From Allium sativum (taxonomy: Eukaryota > Streptophyta > Magnoliopsida > Asparagales > Amaryllidaceae), in NCBI GenBank assembly GCA_030737875.1, contig CM060909.1, forward strand, positions 28,975,659 to 29,039,658: a DNA stretch of 64,000 nt, written 5' to 3'. Each line of letters starts with the position of its first letter. The stretch's first letter is position 1. A program made the position numbers and the translations under genes. The notes under the pieces are model-generated. The model was not told the origin of the DNA. It did not search any database and saw nothing but the letters and a program-made list of their open reading frames with translations. This document shows, piece after piece, positions 23,656 to 35,330 of the stretch.

Positions 23656-23982
23656 TGACCCTATTTCCACACGGGCAGCTAGTAGTTTTGGTTTTGCAGA
23701 TTTATACTCACAGGACCCTGGTTTACAGCTGGAATGATATTCGAAAAGCTCTGTATCCGTATATTCCTTTCAGTTGTGTTTTGTATTATTTTCCACTGCA
23801 TTGTAAATTGTAAATCTCTGATATTTATCAAATATATATTATCTGTTCATACTCTGTATATTCTTGTACTATGATGTAAATTGTTGTAATAAGCAATAAA
23901 ATGTTCTTCTGTTTGTGTTCTGATTCATCTAGTCCTCAAAGCAATCCGTTCTTTCCTTCACGGGGAAGTTCGGGTCGTTATA

Positions 23983-24329
23983 AAATGTTTTATTAGTAAA
24001 TAATTTAAAACATAATTTATCAAGCATTAGAAAATTATTTGATAATTGATAAAGGATTTAAAATCTCATTTTCAGAAAATAAATGCGGTATATTTTTATC
24101 AAAATCAAAATCTTATTTTGAAGGTAATAGAGATAGAAATATATACGTTTTAAATGTGGAAGTAAATCATAATCCAGATATATGTTTAATAGCCAAAGAA
24201 AATGATCCTTGGCTATGGCACAAATGTTTTTATTATATAAATTTTAAAACTATAAATAAAATTTCTAAAAATAATTTAGTAAAAGGTTTACCGAAAATAA
24301 ATTTCGAAATCATATTCATGTATAGATAA
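23983..24329 (+). pseudogene. Ty1/copia protease end and gag-pre-integrase remnant
   Basis: Continues the copia pol after the D LTR: VLLVNNLKHNLSSI, a stop, then a frame at 24039-24329 with DKGFKISFSENKCGIF, NRDRNIYVLNVEVNH and ENDPWLWHKCFYYINF, ending KNNLVKGLPKINFE. This is the gag_pre-integrs region of plant copia elements, where WLWH begins the integrase HHCC zinc site. The second His and the Cys pair are not found. Coding similarity stops at about 24329, so integrase, RT and RNase H are deleted. Confidence 0.85.
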
Positions 24330-24620
24330 GTCAAGTGCTTCATATGCGCAATCATATACTATAGGTCATGCACATATAATTAAAAATCATATATTATAAG
24401 CCAAGTACTACATATTTTCTCGAAATCAAGTATTATAGTATTTTAGTTCATGTACTATAGGTCAAGAACTATATAATATATGAAAACATACACATATAAA
24501 CACCTTATCAATTTTAGTTCAAGTACTATATGTCAAAGACCTATATGTTTATTTGTGTATAAATTACACATACAACACTTCATATATTGTAATTCAAGTT
24601 CTATATGTGAATATTTACCT
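24330..24620 (+). repeat. Degenerate repeats of CAAGTACTATAGGTC type
   Basis: At least six loose copies of a TCAAGTACTATATGTC-like motif spaced 35-60 bp. No gene is visible here. It lies where the copia pol should continue. Confidence 0.5.
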
Positions 24621-24649
24621 TTATATGCTCATACATTTTAGATTTAACT

Positions 24650-24791
24650 CTCTTTTTCGATGACATAGGGGCAGACAAATTAGAATATAGCATATAGACA
24701 GAGGGAGCGTATGTAGAATAAAGAAATAGTTTTTTTAATATATAAATATATGTCGGTCATATGTAGTTATCATCATAAAAATGGTGAAGAT
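24650..24791 (+). mobile_element. Ty1/copia 3' internal end and degenerate polypurine tract
   Basis: Purine-rich blocks (GGGGCAGACAAATTAG near 24669, CAGAGGGAGCG near 24699) and CATCATAAAAATGGTGAAGA (24772-24791) follow the layout common before the 3' LTR of plant copia elements, where ATCATCAAAAAGGGGGAGA is typical. The polypurine tract has decayed. Confidence 0.55.
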
Positions 24792-24986
24792 TGTTATAAC
24801 CTCAATTTTCAGGCTATTTTGACTATGACAACTATATATCGACTATATCATACACTGATATTTATTGAAGGAGAAATATTGAAGAATATAATTCAAATAT
24901 AGGAAGATTCAAAGACAGGATTAAGTTGGTATATTATTGTGGTATTTAAGTTAGTACTATAGTTAGAATAAACGTAAAATCTCTCC

Positions 24987-25045
24987 TAAAACACACACAC
25001 ACACACACACACAGAGATATATATATATATATGTATGTATGTATA
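24987..25045. repeat. (AC)n / (AT)n compound microsatellite
   Basis: An (AC) run followed by (AT) and GTAT repeats. Confidence 0.9.
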
Positions 25046-25088
25046 TTTACAAAATAAGATGTGCGCATATACATATAAACATGTGCAT

Positions 25089-25186
25089 ACAGCTGGCTGA
25101 ATCATGAATTCAGCCGGCTGATTGCTAAATGTTTAAAAAAAATATTAACATTCAGTCGGCTGAATTCATGATCCAGCCGGTAAAAT
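25089..25186. repeat. Inverted-repeat stem-loop with AGCCGGCTGA motifs
   Basis: Two arms of about 40 bp, each containing CATGAATTCAGCCG or its complement, flank a short A-rich loop. Each arm is itself nearly palindromic. Related TTAGCCAACTAAA and TTAGCCGACTAAA follow at 25235-25267. Could be a small MITE; no TSD found. Confidence 0.5.
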
Positions 25187-25423
25187 ATTGTGTTTTTGTG
25201 CACATACACACAGATTTAAATTCTAGTCATTTTTAGCCAACTAAAATCTATTTTTAGCCGACTAAACTGAAAGATTGCGACTTTTTAAAGAGTCCTAGCT
25301 CTTTAATCAAAGAGTCATGCCCATATCTTTTGATCAAACCTATTTACAAATGATTGCAATCTTTTATTTACTATAAAAAAAACTCCAGAATCAACTATTT
25401 CAAATAACCAAACTTTCTTGATT

Positions 25424-25428
25424 CTAAT
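25424..25428. repeat. Target-site duplication of B (left copy)
   Basis: CTAAT, repeated at 49131-49135 across 23.7 kb. This shows that everything between, including C, lies inside B. Confidence 0.92.
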
Positions 25429-26036
25429 TGTAACGACCCGGATTTTTGGTCGATTTATTTTAAATATTTAGTATGGTTTTAAATATTGAATTTATAATAC
25501 AAATGGTATTTTATTGGGTTATCAATTAAATAATCGAGATACGATTTATTTTGATAATCATCGTAATATGAGAATTTAAAATAATTCAATTCGAAGTTAG
25601 AATTAAATCAAAACAATTCAGATGATCAGTATTAACTATATTTGAATATAAATTATGATAAAAATAATTTATTATCAGAGAATTTATTTGTTTCCGAGTT
25701 TAAATTATTTTATATTAATTTAATATGGTTATTTTATATGTACGTTCGAATTAAATTTTATAGTCTATTCTGTTATATTCAGAATAGTGTTATAATGTTA
25801 AAATATCAGTCGTCACGTTGAAATAGCGGTTCACGATTTTTAATTATGAACCCCGAGATATTTGATTGTGGATAGGATCGAAATCAAATCGACATCTGTC
25901 TTAAAAGAATAAAAAAATCTCTTTAAATCAAATCGTATTAATGTATATTCAAATCGAATTAAATGAAATGTACTTCGCCTACCACCTATGTTGTACCCTA
26001 CGCAGGTCTAATACTTCGTTTCCACGGCTTGTTGAT

Positions 26037-26044
26037 TATAAATC
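26037..26044 (+). promoter_or_regulatory. Putative TATA box, element B 5' LTR
   Basis: TTATAAAT, conserved in the 3' LTR (near 32909). Start site not determinable. Confidence 0.35.
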
Positions 26045-27714
26045 TGCTTCCATCTCCTTTCATTTCTTTTGCAAATCCGAAAATAAAGCTTCAGCTTAAA
26101 GGTGCCGCTCCTTGTTAATTCTTTTTACCCAATCCTTACATCAATATAAATTGAGATCGCCATATCATTTCTTCCTATTCTTCCCGTCCTCAAGAAGTGT
26201 AGAATCAAAACCGTTCCTTTTTAATGAAATCAGGAGCTCCAACTAAATGAATTCGAAAATGGTGGAATCATTTCCCCTTCGGAAATCAAAATTTCTCATT
26301 TCCATTCGTGTAAGAGCTTGGACATCGCGCTTCTCAGATAAGGGTTCGAATTTGGTATCGACGAAAAATAGTCATCGATGAAGGAAGCGGAAATCGCAAT
26401 TAAATCTGGTGAATCCCCTGAAGCCCAACTAGAAGATGGAGTCGAAATTTGAAACCGCAGGTTTTCCTTAGGGTTCGAACGAGGTTTGAAATCGCGATAT
26501 ACAGGAAGATGAGGGAGCGCGTGTTAGAGGCGATGGGTAGAGTTGCGCGAGTTTTGAGGTTTGGGGAAAACGAAGCGTGCTCAGATGGTGGAGTCGTGAT
26601 GGCCAGGGAGTGAACTCAACAACGCTAGAGGAGGCATGACCACCTGTGATGATAAAAGGTATCCGGGCATGTTCAAATAGGAGTTAGGAAAGAAGCGATA
26701 TTCGCAATGAATGAAGATAATCAGCTTTAAAAATTTATTAAAGTAATTTGTTTAGTTTTATAAAGTAAAAATAAAAATAAAAATATTATGCGATATATTT
26801 TTAAATAAGGTTGAAAGATCGGGAAGTCGGGTATTTGGATTAACAATTGTAAATCTGACAGTCTAGAATTCTAGTTGGAGCCAATGGGAAAATAAATCGC
26901 TATTCCAACAATAAAAATCACGGTGAGTAAATCTCACTCACCTCTTTATTTATAATTATTTTTATTCGTAAAAATAATTATTGTTGCTTGTTTGGATTTT
27001 TCTAGTTGCTTTAAAAATATTAGTTATTTAGGGTTGACTATTATATATATATATATATATATATATTGGATAAATGATTGGTTGGATTTCCGCAGTCTCA
27101 TTAGCGGATGCCAGCAGTTTCATAGCGGATGATTTCCCTATGCGCCCTACAAATATATATTAGTGGATGACCTTCATACCGCGATGTCCTGCCTCGAAGC
27201 AGGATGGGTATTACTATTGTGACTAACGTTTGTGGATGCAGTAAAACAGGTTGGAGGAATCCGACTGGGTTCCTCAAATAAAATTATCTGTTTGTTTGTT
27301 TGCTTGATTTCATATATATTCATATATGACGTGTTAAAAATCAAATGATTGAAAATTGGATGATTTGATTGTTTTTAATATCACTGGACCTAAGTGTTAA
27401 TTTATATAAAAAAAATCTGAAAGTGGTATTTGAGATTTAAAAGGGAAATTCTGTTTTTCTAAAATAGAATTTGAATTTTTAAATAGATTTGAATTATTAA
27501 CTTGTTTAAAAAGAAATAAAACAAGTAGTTCCTTCATAAACGAAGTTTATAAATAGTTCTTTTATAAACAAAGTTTATAAATGAAGCAAAAAGAATTATC
27601 ATTGGATAATTCGGAAATAAAAATACAAGTGTGAAATTGGAAAGGGAAATCTATTTTCCAAAAGTAGAAATATCAATTTCAAAAGGAAGTGAAATTGAGA
27701 CTTGTTTAAAGAAT

Positions 27715-28110
27715 GAAAAAAGAAAATTCAAATAGAAATTCAATATAGAAATTCAAATAGAGTTTGAATATAGAAATTCAAATGGAATTCAAATATAGAA
27801 TTTGAATATAGAAAATATAAAGGAATTCAAATATAGAATTTGAATATCGAAAGAGAAATGGAATTTGAATAAAGAAATTTTAAATATGGAATTTGAATAT
27901 AGAATTCAACTAGATTGAAACGAGAATTTGAATATAGAATTCAAATAGAAATAGACTTTGAATATAGAATTTAAAGAGATAAAATGGAATTTGAAATTAA
28001 GATTCAAATAGAGTTAAAATGGAATTTGAATATAGAAATTCAAATGGAGATTGAAATGGAATTTGAATATAGGAAATTCAATTTGAATTGAAATAGAATT
28101 TGAATATAGA
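27715..28110 (+). repeat. AT-rich quasi-palindromic array in B 5' LTR
   Basis: About twenty loose copies of GAATTTGAATATAGAAATTC and GAATATAGAATTCAAATAG. Spacing is irregular (15-30 bp). The 3' LTR copy is 45540-45940. Confidence 0.85.
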
Positions 28111-29964
28111 AGATCGAAGTATAAATAAATTTATTTCCAAGTTAGGGAAAATCGACAATTTTAGAAGATCGAAAATATTATGTTGAATTGGAAAATTGGA
28201 TTTGATATATATTAAAAATATATCGGAATGGAATTGAATTTATAAAAAAACGAAGTTAAAACGTTTGTATTTATAAATATAATTAAAACGAGCTCGCCGT
28301 AGCGCGGCAGTTCGTAAATTGTCGTTTTGAACTTCAATTGAATGTACAGGACTCAATTGGAGTTGGAATTTCGTCGAATAGATTTCTAATGGAGGAGAAA
28401 AATCTGGATTTCGTCGAATAGATTTTGAGTTATGTCAAAAATCAAATTTTTAGAAAAAAAAGGCTATAACGGTTTATTTAATTTTATAAAAGGATTTTAA
28501 GCGAATAAAATCCGAATTTCTACTTAGAAAAATTCAGATTTGAGTTATAAATTATATGTGAAATCAAGTGGAGTAATGAATTGATTTTTGAAACAGAAAT
28601 AAGATTTTTTATTATTGAATAGAATTAACTAATTTGAATAGTAATTAGTTAATGAGATTTTGAATTAATATTGGGTTTATATCCGAAATTGAAAAGGAAA
28701 CTAGAATTAAAATTGAAATTCAATTCGGTTATGAGCAAGTAAATATTTGTTTGAAAATGTTATGTTAAGACAAAGAAGTGAAATAGGCAAATAGCTAACT
28801 AAAGAATAAATGAGCGAAACTAAATTCAAACGAATGAATTGAGTAGAATTGAATTGAAAACAGGTGAGCATGAGTTAGACTGGTATGGGATGAAGTATAT
28901 GAAGATTTTAATTTATGTGCCCGACAAAAAGGTACATGTTTAAATTCATATATGAGATTTTATGTGCCGTATCGGCTAGCCGCTTGGCTTTTTCTTTTTC
29001 TTTTGGATTGGTGAGGGCCATGGGAGGCTGTTTGAAATATCCCGATGCTCCCAGTACAAGGGAGGTTACGGCGAATTTTTCCGGGAATTCAAGGAGTTAA
29101 AATATTTTTAAGATAATTTGATAGAAAGAAATCAATGTATTGATATATATAGAATTCTATAAGGAAATGAAATAAAAAATAGAATATTGTAAACAAAAAG
29201 GGAAATTTATAAATTAGAAATAGAAAGCGAACCATTTACATGTTTAAAAAATGAATAATTGGGTTTTATGGTGTGTTTATTCGAGGTAAGTGGTTTTGTC
29301 TGTTTTGAAGTTAATGATGTTTTCAGTCAAGGTCTGAGAGGTAATTTTACCCCAACTTGATTGATTTCATTTTTAATTGATAAATAGCAAGATCCAATCT
29401 CGAAGAGAAGTGTTGGATAATAGTTAGTTGAATAAAATATTTTGGGTTGTAACGATGTTTACATCGTTTTAATCCAAGTGATGGAATTTTGGAAATATAA
29501 CAGTAAATATTTCCTGAGTATAATTAAAGTAGTTGGGAAAGAGATAAGTGATTGAAAATGTTTTCAATTGCGAATAGAATATATTTTCTATGTATAGAAA
29601 ATAATTGAAGGCGATATATGGAAACGTTTTCCAAATAGCGTAAGAGGCCAAGACGATTATCGAAATTTTTTGGTTAACAAATATTGATAGAGAAACAGAG
29701 AAGTGAATTAATTAATGAAATATTAATTAATAGGCCCAGTGATTGATTGATGTTATGGATGTTTGTTTATTTTTCTTCGATACTTAAAGAACCGACTATC
29801 GAAGTGTTTGCCAATATCGTTGTCAATATGGAGAGACCAGTTGGATTATGATCCGTGAACCACTCTGTATTGGCAGTAGTGTTGCGAATCAGATTATATG
29901 AAGATGATCAAAGACAGAGTGAAGTACAAGGGCTTTTTCTATTTATAGAAATTATGCCTTCGGT

Positions 29965-29985
29965 TTCGTTCAGTCCTAGAACGAA
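29965..29985 (+). other. Conserved LTR hairpin H1 in B 5' LTR
   Basis: Perfect 7-bp stem TTCGTTC/GAACGAA, loop AGTCCTA. In the 3' LTR (47925-47945) one arm reads TTTGTTC, which keeps pairing through G.U. Confidence 0.65.
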
Positions 29986-30744
29986 CGTATATGGACGAAT
30001 GTCTAACAAAGTATTTCCAGTGATCGAATAATATTGTTCTGTACGAATATACATGGTGGCAAAGGATTTATTCCCTTAGCATAACATCCAGAATATTTGT
30101 GCAAATCAATAAATGATTAACGAATCTGACAATGTGGCATTCGAAGTGATTGTGTTGTCAATGAAGAGAAAGTAATCGTAGCCTCAGGCCTCAAGAACCG
30201 GGAAATGACAAAAATCGGGCAGGCAGGATGGCTATGTGGGTCGCTCCCATTAGGGTGTATTATCACCTATCTAGAGATTCATTTAATTCCTTGTTCTATT
30301 CGATGTTGTCCCATTCGGAAAACGGTTGCTGATCCCAACCGTTGGTGATATACATTCGATACACTCAAGCGAAATGAGTGGTCGGTCATGTGTAGGCCGG
30401 GTTGTAAGATGTTCTTGTTACACCCAGTGTATTCGCCTTTAGAGATACACTATCGGAATGTGGTTCCGTACCTTGTCATGTTGGAAATCCAATCTCCAAT
30501 AAGCGCCCTGCGGTTTTTGATTTTATACTATGTATGTGGAACGTGAGATGCAAGCGTTCAATTTATTTGATTTAGACACTATGATAATATCACTGGATTT
30601 TCGTATCAAAGTGGTTGGGTTATAGTAAGGTAAAAACCGTCCATGTTTATGTGTGGGCTGGTTTTTCTATTATCTTTTCTTTCGAAAGGATTTTTTTAAG
30701 TTAAACAAATGGTTGGAGTTTACTCACACCAGTCCCATGACTGA

Positions 30745-30783
30745 CCCAGAGTTTATTTTGGTTGTTTTCCCTAAACTCTTGGG
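30745..30783 (+). other. Conserved LTR hairpin H3 in B 5' LTR
   Basis: CCCAGAGTTTA/TAAACTCTTGGG; the A replaces G of element A, turning a G.U pair into A-U. It lies 413 bp before the LTR end. Confidence 0.7.
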
Positions 30784-31198
30784 TGCCCAAATTTGTACAG
30801 GCAGTCAAGTAGTCGGGATTTTACAGATTCACTTGGAGTAGTTTAAAGCAGGAGGCTTCACCAGTTAGCTATAGATTATCATATTCCTACTGTGTACTAT
30901 GTTGTATCTGGAAACAGGTGTTTATAACTGTTCCAGGAATAACTGTTGTGCTCTGATAATGGTATGTATATATATACAGTTACTAATTTGTATTTCAAAA
31001 GTTATGTTATCTAATATATTTTGTTCGTTCCGCTATGAGTTTTGTGATCTTTATTTTCTCCTGTTCTAATAATTCTTTCTTTCTATTTCTCATCCTCTAA
31101 CTTCTTTCTAATAATGATTCGTATTTCTATGCAATTTGGGTTGGAAGTGTGGTATTATTAGTCGACTCAAATAGTACGGATTTGCGGGCCTTTACAGT

Positions 31199-31210
31199 TG
31201 GTATCAGAGC
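31199..31210 (+). promoter_or_regulatory. Primer binding site, element B
   Basis: TGGTATCAGAGC, 2 bp after the 5' LTR; identical to A. Confidence 0.92.
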
Positions 31211-32286
31211 TTAGGTTGAATGAATACCTAGGCTTGTGTGGCACGTGCTTATTAGAGATAGGGTCAGTAGTACCCAAGAATGAGTTGAGTGTATATATAC
31301 GTGAGAGCGTATTTGTTAATTGATATAAAATTTGTTTTATATTGTGTGGCTAGTCTGTTGGGTGGTTTATTAATTCTGATCACATCGTGGGACGCCACGA
31401 CGTCGATAAGAGTTTGCAAATACTTGAACAGAAGATTGAACACGATATTGTTTTAAAGTGGGTAAAAGAAATAATTTTACCCAAGATTCTATTTTGATAT
31501 AGAAAGAATATTTTTTTGAAATTATTATAATATATGGATGTGTTGGTTGTTATTATTATAATCCAATGAGATTATAAGAAATGAAATGGTTATATAGAAC
31601 CAAACAGAACTTGTATATGAATAGGATATAAAAATAAGATGAATTAAAATTGAATTCAAACCAAAATTTGGAATTTAAATCCTGGGAAATTGGAAAATAT
31701 CTTCTGAAGTATATTAAAATAATATAGCTTTGTTTTGGAATGATTTTTTTAAATAAAAACCATTTTTGAATAGATTTTAAAAGTGATAAGGCACTGAACT
31801 CACTTCAGTGGCTGGAAGATAATTCTAATGATGACTGCAGCATTATCAGTGTTCATTTTCGAGTTTCTAAGTGATGAATTGCTTCCTAAGAAAAATTCTT
31901 GGTCGAAATTTGTTTTGAAATAAAACAAGTGGTTTGAATATTCAAATGTTTTGAATTTGAAATGGAAATAAATATATATGTATGAATTTATGTGATTTCA
32001 GAAGGATTTGAAAGGAAAACCCAAGAATTTAAATTCTGAAGTTTAAATTTAACTTAAGAAAGTTAAATGGACGGAGATAAATAAATTAATGAAATTCAAA
32101 TTGAATAAGATTGAATGGGATTTGAATTGGGTGTAAATCATTTAGATTAAATGTGTGGAACCCAAAAGTTTTGGTGTTATTAAACTAGTTGAAATATGAA
32201 GAGGTGAGTTTCAACATAAAGGAGTTTTGAAAAGTTAATGAGTTTAAACCATTTTTCCTACCTTAGCAATTTCGAGGACGAAATTA

Positions 32287-32303
32287 TTTTAAGGGGGAAA
32301 GAA
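32287..32303 (+). promoter_or_regulatory. Polypurine tract, element B
   Basis: TTTTAAGGGGGAAAGAA immediately before the 3' LTR TG. Confidence 0.9.
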
Positions 32304-33972
32304 TGTAACGACCCGGATTTTTGGTCGATTTATTTTAAATATTTAATATGGTTTTAAATATTGAATTTATAATACAAATGGTATTTTATTAGGTTATCGA
32401 TTAAATAATCGAGATACGATTTATTTTGATAATCATCGTAATACGAGAATTTAAAATAATTCAATTCGAAGTTAGAATTAAATCAAAACAATTCAGATGA
32501 TCAGTATTAACTGTATTTGAATATAAATTATGATAAAAATATTTTATTATCAGAGAATTTATTTGTTTCTGAGTTTAAATTATTTTATATTAATTTAATA
32601 TGGTTATTTTATATGTATGTTCGAATTAAATTTTATAGTCTATTCTGTTATATTCAGAATAGGGTTATAATGTTGAAATATCAGTCATTACGTTGAAATA
32701 GCGGTTCACGATTTTTAATTATGAACCCCGAAATATTTGATTGTGGATAGGATCGAAATCAAATCGACATCTGTCTTAAAAGAATAAAAAAATCTCTTTA
32801 AATCAAATCGTATTAATGTATATTCAAATCGAATTAAATGAAATGTACTTCCCCTACCGCCTATGTTGTACCCTGCAGGTCTAATACTTCGTTTCCACGG
32901 CTTGTTGATTATAAATCTGCTTCCATCTCCTTTCGATTCTTTTGCAAATCCGAAAATAAAGCTTCAGCTTAAAGGTGCCGCTCCTTATTAATTCTTTTTA
33001 CCCAATCCTTACATCAATATAAATTGAGATCGCCATATCATTTCTTCCTATTCTTCCCGTCCTCAAGAAGTGCATAATCAAAACCGTTCCTTTTTAATGC
33101 AATCGGGAGCTCCAACTAAATAAATTCGAAAATGGTGGAATCATTTCCCCTTTCAGAATATCTCATTTCCATTCGTGTACGAGCTTAGACCTCACGCTTC
33201 TCAGATTAGGGTTCGAATTTGGTATCGACGAAAAAATAGTCATCGATGAAGAAAGCAGAAATCGCAATTAAATCTGGTGAATCCCCTGAAGCCCAACTAG
33301 AAGATGGAGTCAAAATTTGAAACTGCATGTTTTCCTTAGGGTTCGAACGAGGTTTGAAATCGCGATATACATGAAGATGAGGGAGCACGTGTTCGAGGCG
33401 ATGGGTAGAGTTGCTCGAGTTTTGGGGTTTGGGGAAAACGGAGCGTGCTCAGATGGTGGAGTCGTGATGGCCAGGGAGTGTATTCAACAACGCTGGAGGA
33501 GGTATGACCACCTGTGATGGTAAAAGGTATCCGGGCATGTTCGAATAGGAGTTGGGAAAGAAGCGATATTCGCCATGAATGAAGGTAATCAGCTTTAACA
33601 ATTTATTAAAGTAATTTGTTTAGTTTTATAAAGTAAAAATAAAAATATTATGAATATATATTTTTAAACAAGGCTGAAAGATCAGGAAGTCGGGTTTTGG
33701 ATTCACAATTGTAAATCTGACAGTCTAGAATTCTAGTTGGAGCCAATGAGAAAATAAATCTCTATTCCAACAATAAAAATCACAGTGAGTAAATCTCACT
33801 CACCTCTTTATTTAGAATTATTTTTATTCGTAAAAATAATTGTTGTTGCTTGTTTGGATTTTTTTTGGTTGCTTTAAATATATTAGTTATTTAGGGTTGA
33901 CTATTATATATATATATATATATTGGGTTGATGATTGGTTGGATTCCCGTAGTCTCATTAGCGGATGCCCGC
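32304..33972 (+). mobile_element. Element B 3' LTR, part 1
   Basis: Matches 25429-27110 of the 5' LTR with a few percent difference. It is interrupted at CCCGC (33968-33972), the target duplication of element C. Confidence 0.92.
33968..33972. repeat. Target-site duplication of C (left copy)
   Basis: CCCGC, repeated at 44932-44936 inside the split B LTR. Confidence 0.92.
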
Positions 33973-34390
33973 TGTGACGGCCCGCCCCGCACCAGTCGAC
34001 ATTTCACTGAATTGCGATGTACTGATGTGAGCCTAATTTACAATAAGTTTATGACCGGATGTGAGCCTAATTAAGTTTCGTTTTAGGGATGTGTGCCTAA
34101 TATTCACTAAAATATAATAATAATATACTTGACATAAACATGCGAGACAGTGCATAAGCTGAAAACTAAATCAGAACCATTATAGCAGCGGAAATCCAAA
34201 ATACAGCTTATTACAACTTAAAAATACTGTCTCTAAAGCAAAAAGGAAAGGTACACTACTAATGCCCAAAGTAGTGACCAGCAGAGACACAGGGAGAATA
34301 TATATATCATACGTAGAAGCCTCCTGCTCGTCTCCGGATCAGCTACTCGTACATCACCAGCTAACCTGTCTCTAGTCTGCTCGTGTGAGC

Positions 34391-34426
34391 ACCCAGAGTA
34401 ATATGAAGAGACATAAAACTCTGGGT
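34391..34426 (-). other. Conserved LTR hairpin H3 in C (left LTR)
   Basis: ACCCAGAGT/ACTCTGGGT, nine perfect pairs, in the block with TGACCCAGAG read on the minus strand. About 420 bp from the LTR 3' end. The right LTR copy is 42623-42658. Confidence 0.7.
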
Positions 34427-35029
34427 CAGACAAAAAGTCTGGTATGAGCGATAAGCAGCTAAACAGAACAATAACAGGTATACTAAACCATACCTGAACC
34501 TGCAACCAAAGAGTTAGCGCTACATACTGTACAATACTCTAAGGTGCCTCAAAACAAGTGGTGTAAAGATACGGGGGTGGGGGTGTGCATGTCATAATGA
34601 TAGCAAACAAATCAATCATAGCAACCATCCTCACATCTCTCACTCAGTGCGTAAAGCATACGATGTCCACCACTGTAAATCACTAGACTCATCGAAGTAG
34701 TGACGGAGTTCGACTTTGTACAACTACTGCTACAACCAAGCTTACCCACATGGAATCATGACCAAACCTTTTCAATGATCCCACTTCATTGGTCTATAGC
34801 TACTTTTAGTCGTACCTAGATCACTACATACTGTGACCCTGAATCCGTTCACGTACTTCCCATACATAGTGATCCAAAGATACAGACATCGACAACTCCT
34901 TAGCACACGTCCCGCAGCAAAGCCCAATCATGAAGTGAACTCATTGGTTCCCAACTGTGTCCGGGATCCTGAGCTCTAACTTCCATTTGGACTACCTTTG
35001 CATCTCGGGTTATTGGTTTCCTCCTGTTC

Positions 35030-35330
35030 GGGTCGGTCGGTCAAGAACCTTTCATTCTGGTCGGTTTTCATCATCTCTCTCCTGGTCGGTCGGTATTGCC
35101 CCCTGGTCGGTCGAACACTTCACCATTCCTGGTCGGTCGTACTTCACCATCCCTGGTCGGTCGAACACTTCACCATTCCTGGTCGGTCGTACTTCACCAT
35201 CCCTGGTAGGTCGAACACTTCACCATTCCTGGTCGGTCGTACTCCACCATCCCTAGTCGGTCGGTATTTCATCATCGTATGGGGACGGTCGAACATCGCA
35301 TAGTGGTCGTCTTGCCCAGCCTGGTCGGTC
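35030..35330 (-). repeat. GGTCGGTC array in C 3' LTR
   Basis: Three 50-bp units (35102, 35152, 35202), each a pair of CCTGGTCGGTCG half-units followed by AACACTTCACCATT or TACTTCACCATC. Further GGTCGGTC copies lie on both sides. CpG-rich, unlike the rest of the LTR. The other LTR has the array at 43268-43570. Confidence 0.92.

Larger units (their letters stand above)
17527..23982 (+). mobile_element. Element D: 6.46 kb solo LTR
   Basis: Starts TGTAACAACCCGG and ends GGGTCGTTATA, flanked by the 5-bp duplication AAATG (17522-17526 and 23983-23987), with copia coding sequence continuing on both sides. There is no second LTR, primer binding site or internal region, so it is a solo LTR, presumably left by LTR-LTR recombination. 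Its 3' part shares the H1, H2 and H3 blocks with A and B. The terminus is TA rather than CA, fitting a C-to-T change. At 6456 bp it is at the long end for plant LTRs. Confidence 0.9.
24792..25428 (+). mobile_element. Probable 3' LTR of the copia element, first part
   Basis: Starts TGTTATAACC directly after the polypurine-like tract. It has TATAAAA at 25372-25378 and is split by element B at 25429. The remainder would be 49136 to about 49310. The 3' boundary of this LTR is not resolved, and no 5' copy is in the window to confirm it. Confidence 0.5.
25429..31196 (+). mobile_element. Element B 5' LTR
   Basis: Parts in order: AT-rich U3, TATA candidate TTATAAAT at 26037, GC-richer leader about 26440-26640, (AT)n at 27039-27066, blocks GCGGATG repeated near 27105-27150 and GGAATCCGACTGGGTTCC near 27257, quasi-palindromic array 27715-28110, then the conserved 3' part with hairpins H1 (29965-29985) and H3 (30745-30783). 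Relative to the 3' LTR it lacks about 100 bp near 28370, matching 46190-46300. No protein domain found. Confidence 0.92.
31197..32303 (+). mobile_element. Element B internal region, non-coding
   Basis: 1107 bp from LTR to LTR. TGGTATCAGAGC at 31199-31210 is the Met-tRNA primer binding site. No gag or pol motif is present. The right edge has CTTAGCAATTTCGAGGACGA (near 32262), a remnant of a Tekay/Del polyprotein end, then the polypurine tract. It is alignable with the A internal region around 31536-31680. Confidence 0.9.

Noticed and set aside
34957..35303. Overlapping plus-strand frames with repeated LVGRTLHHSW-type peptides
   Set aside because: Product of the GGTCGGTC tandem array in the C LTR; the same array is open in several frames.
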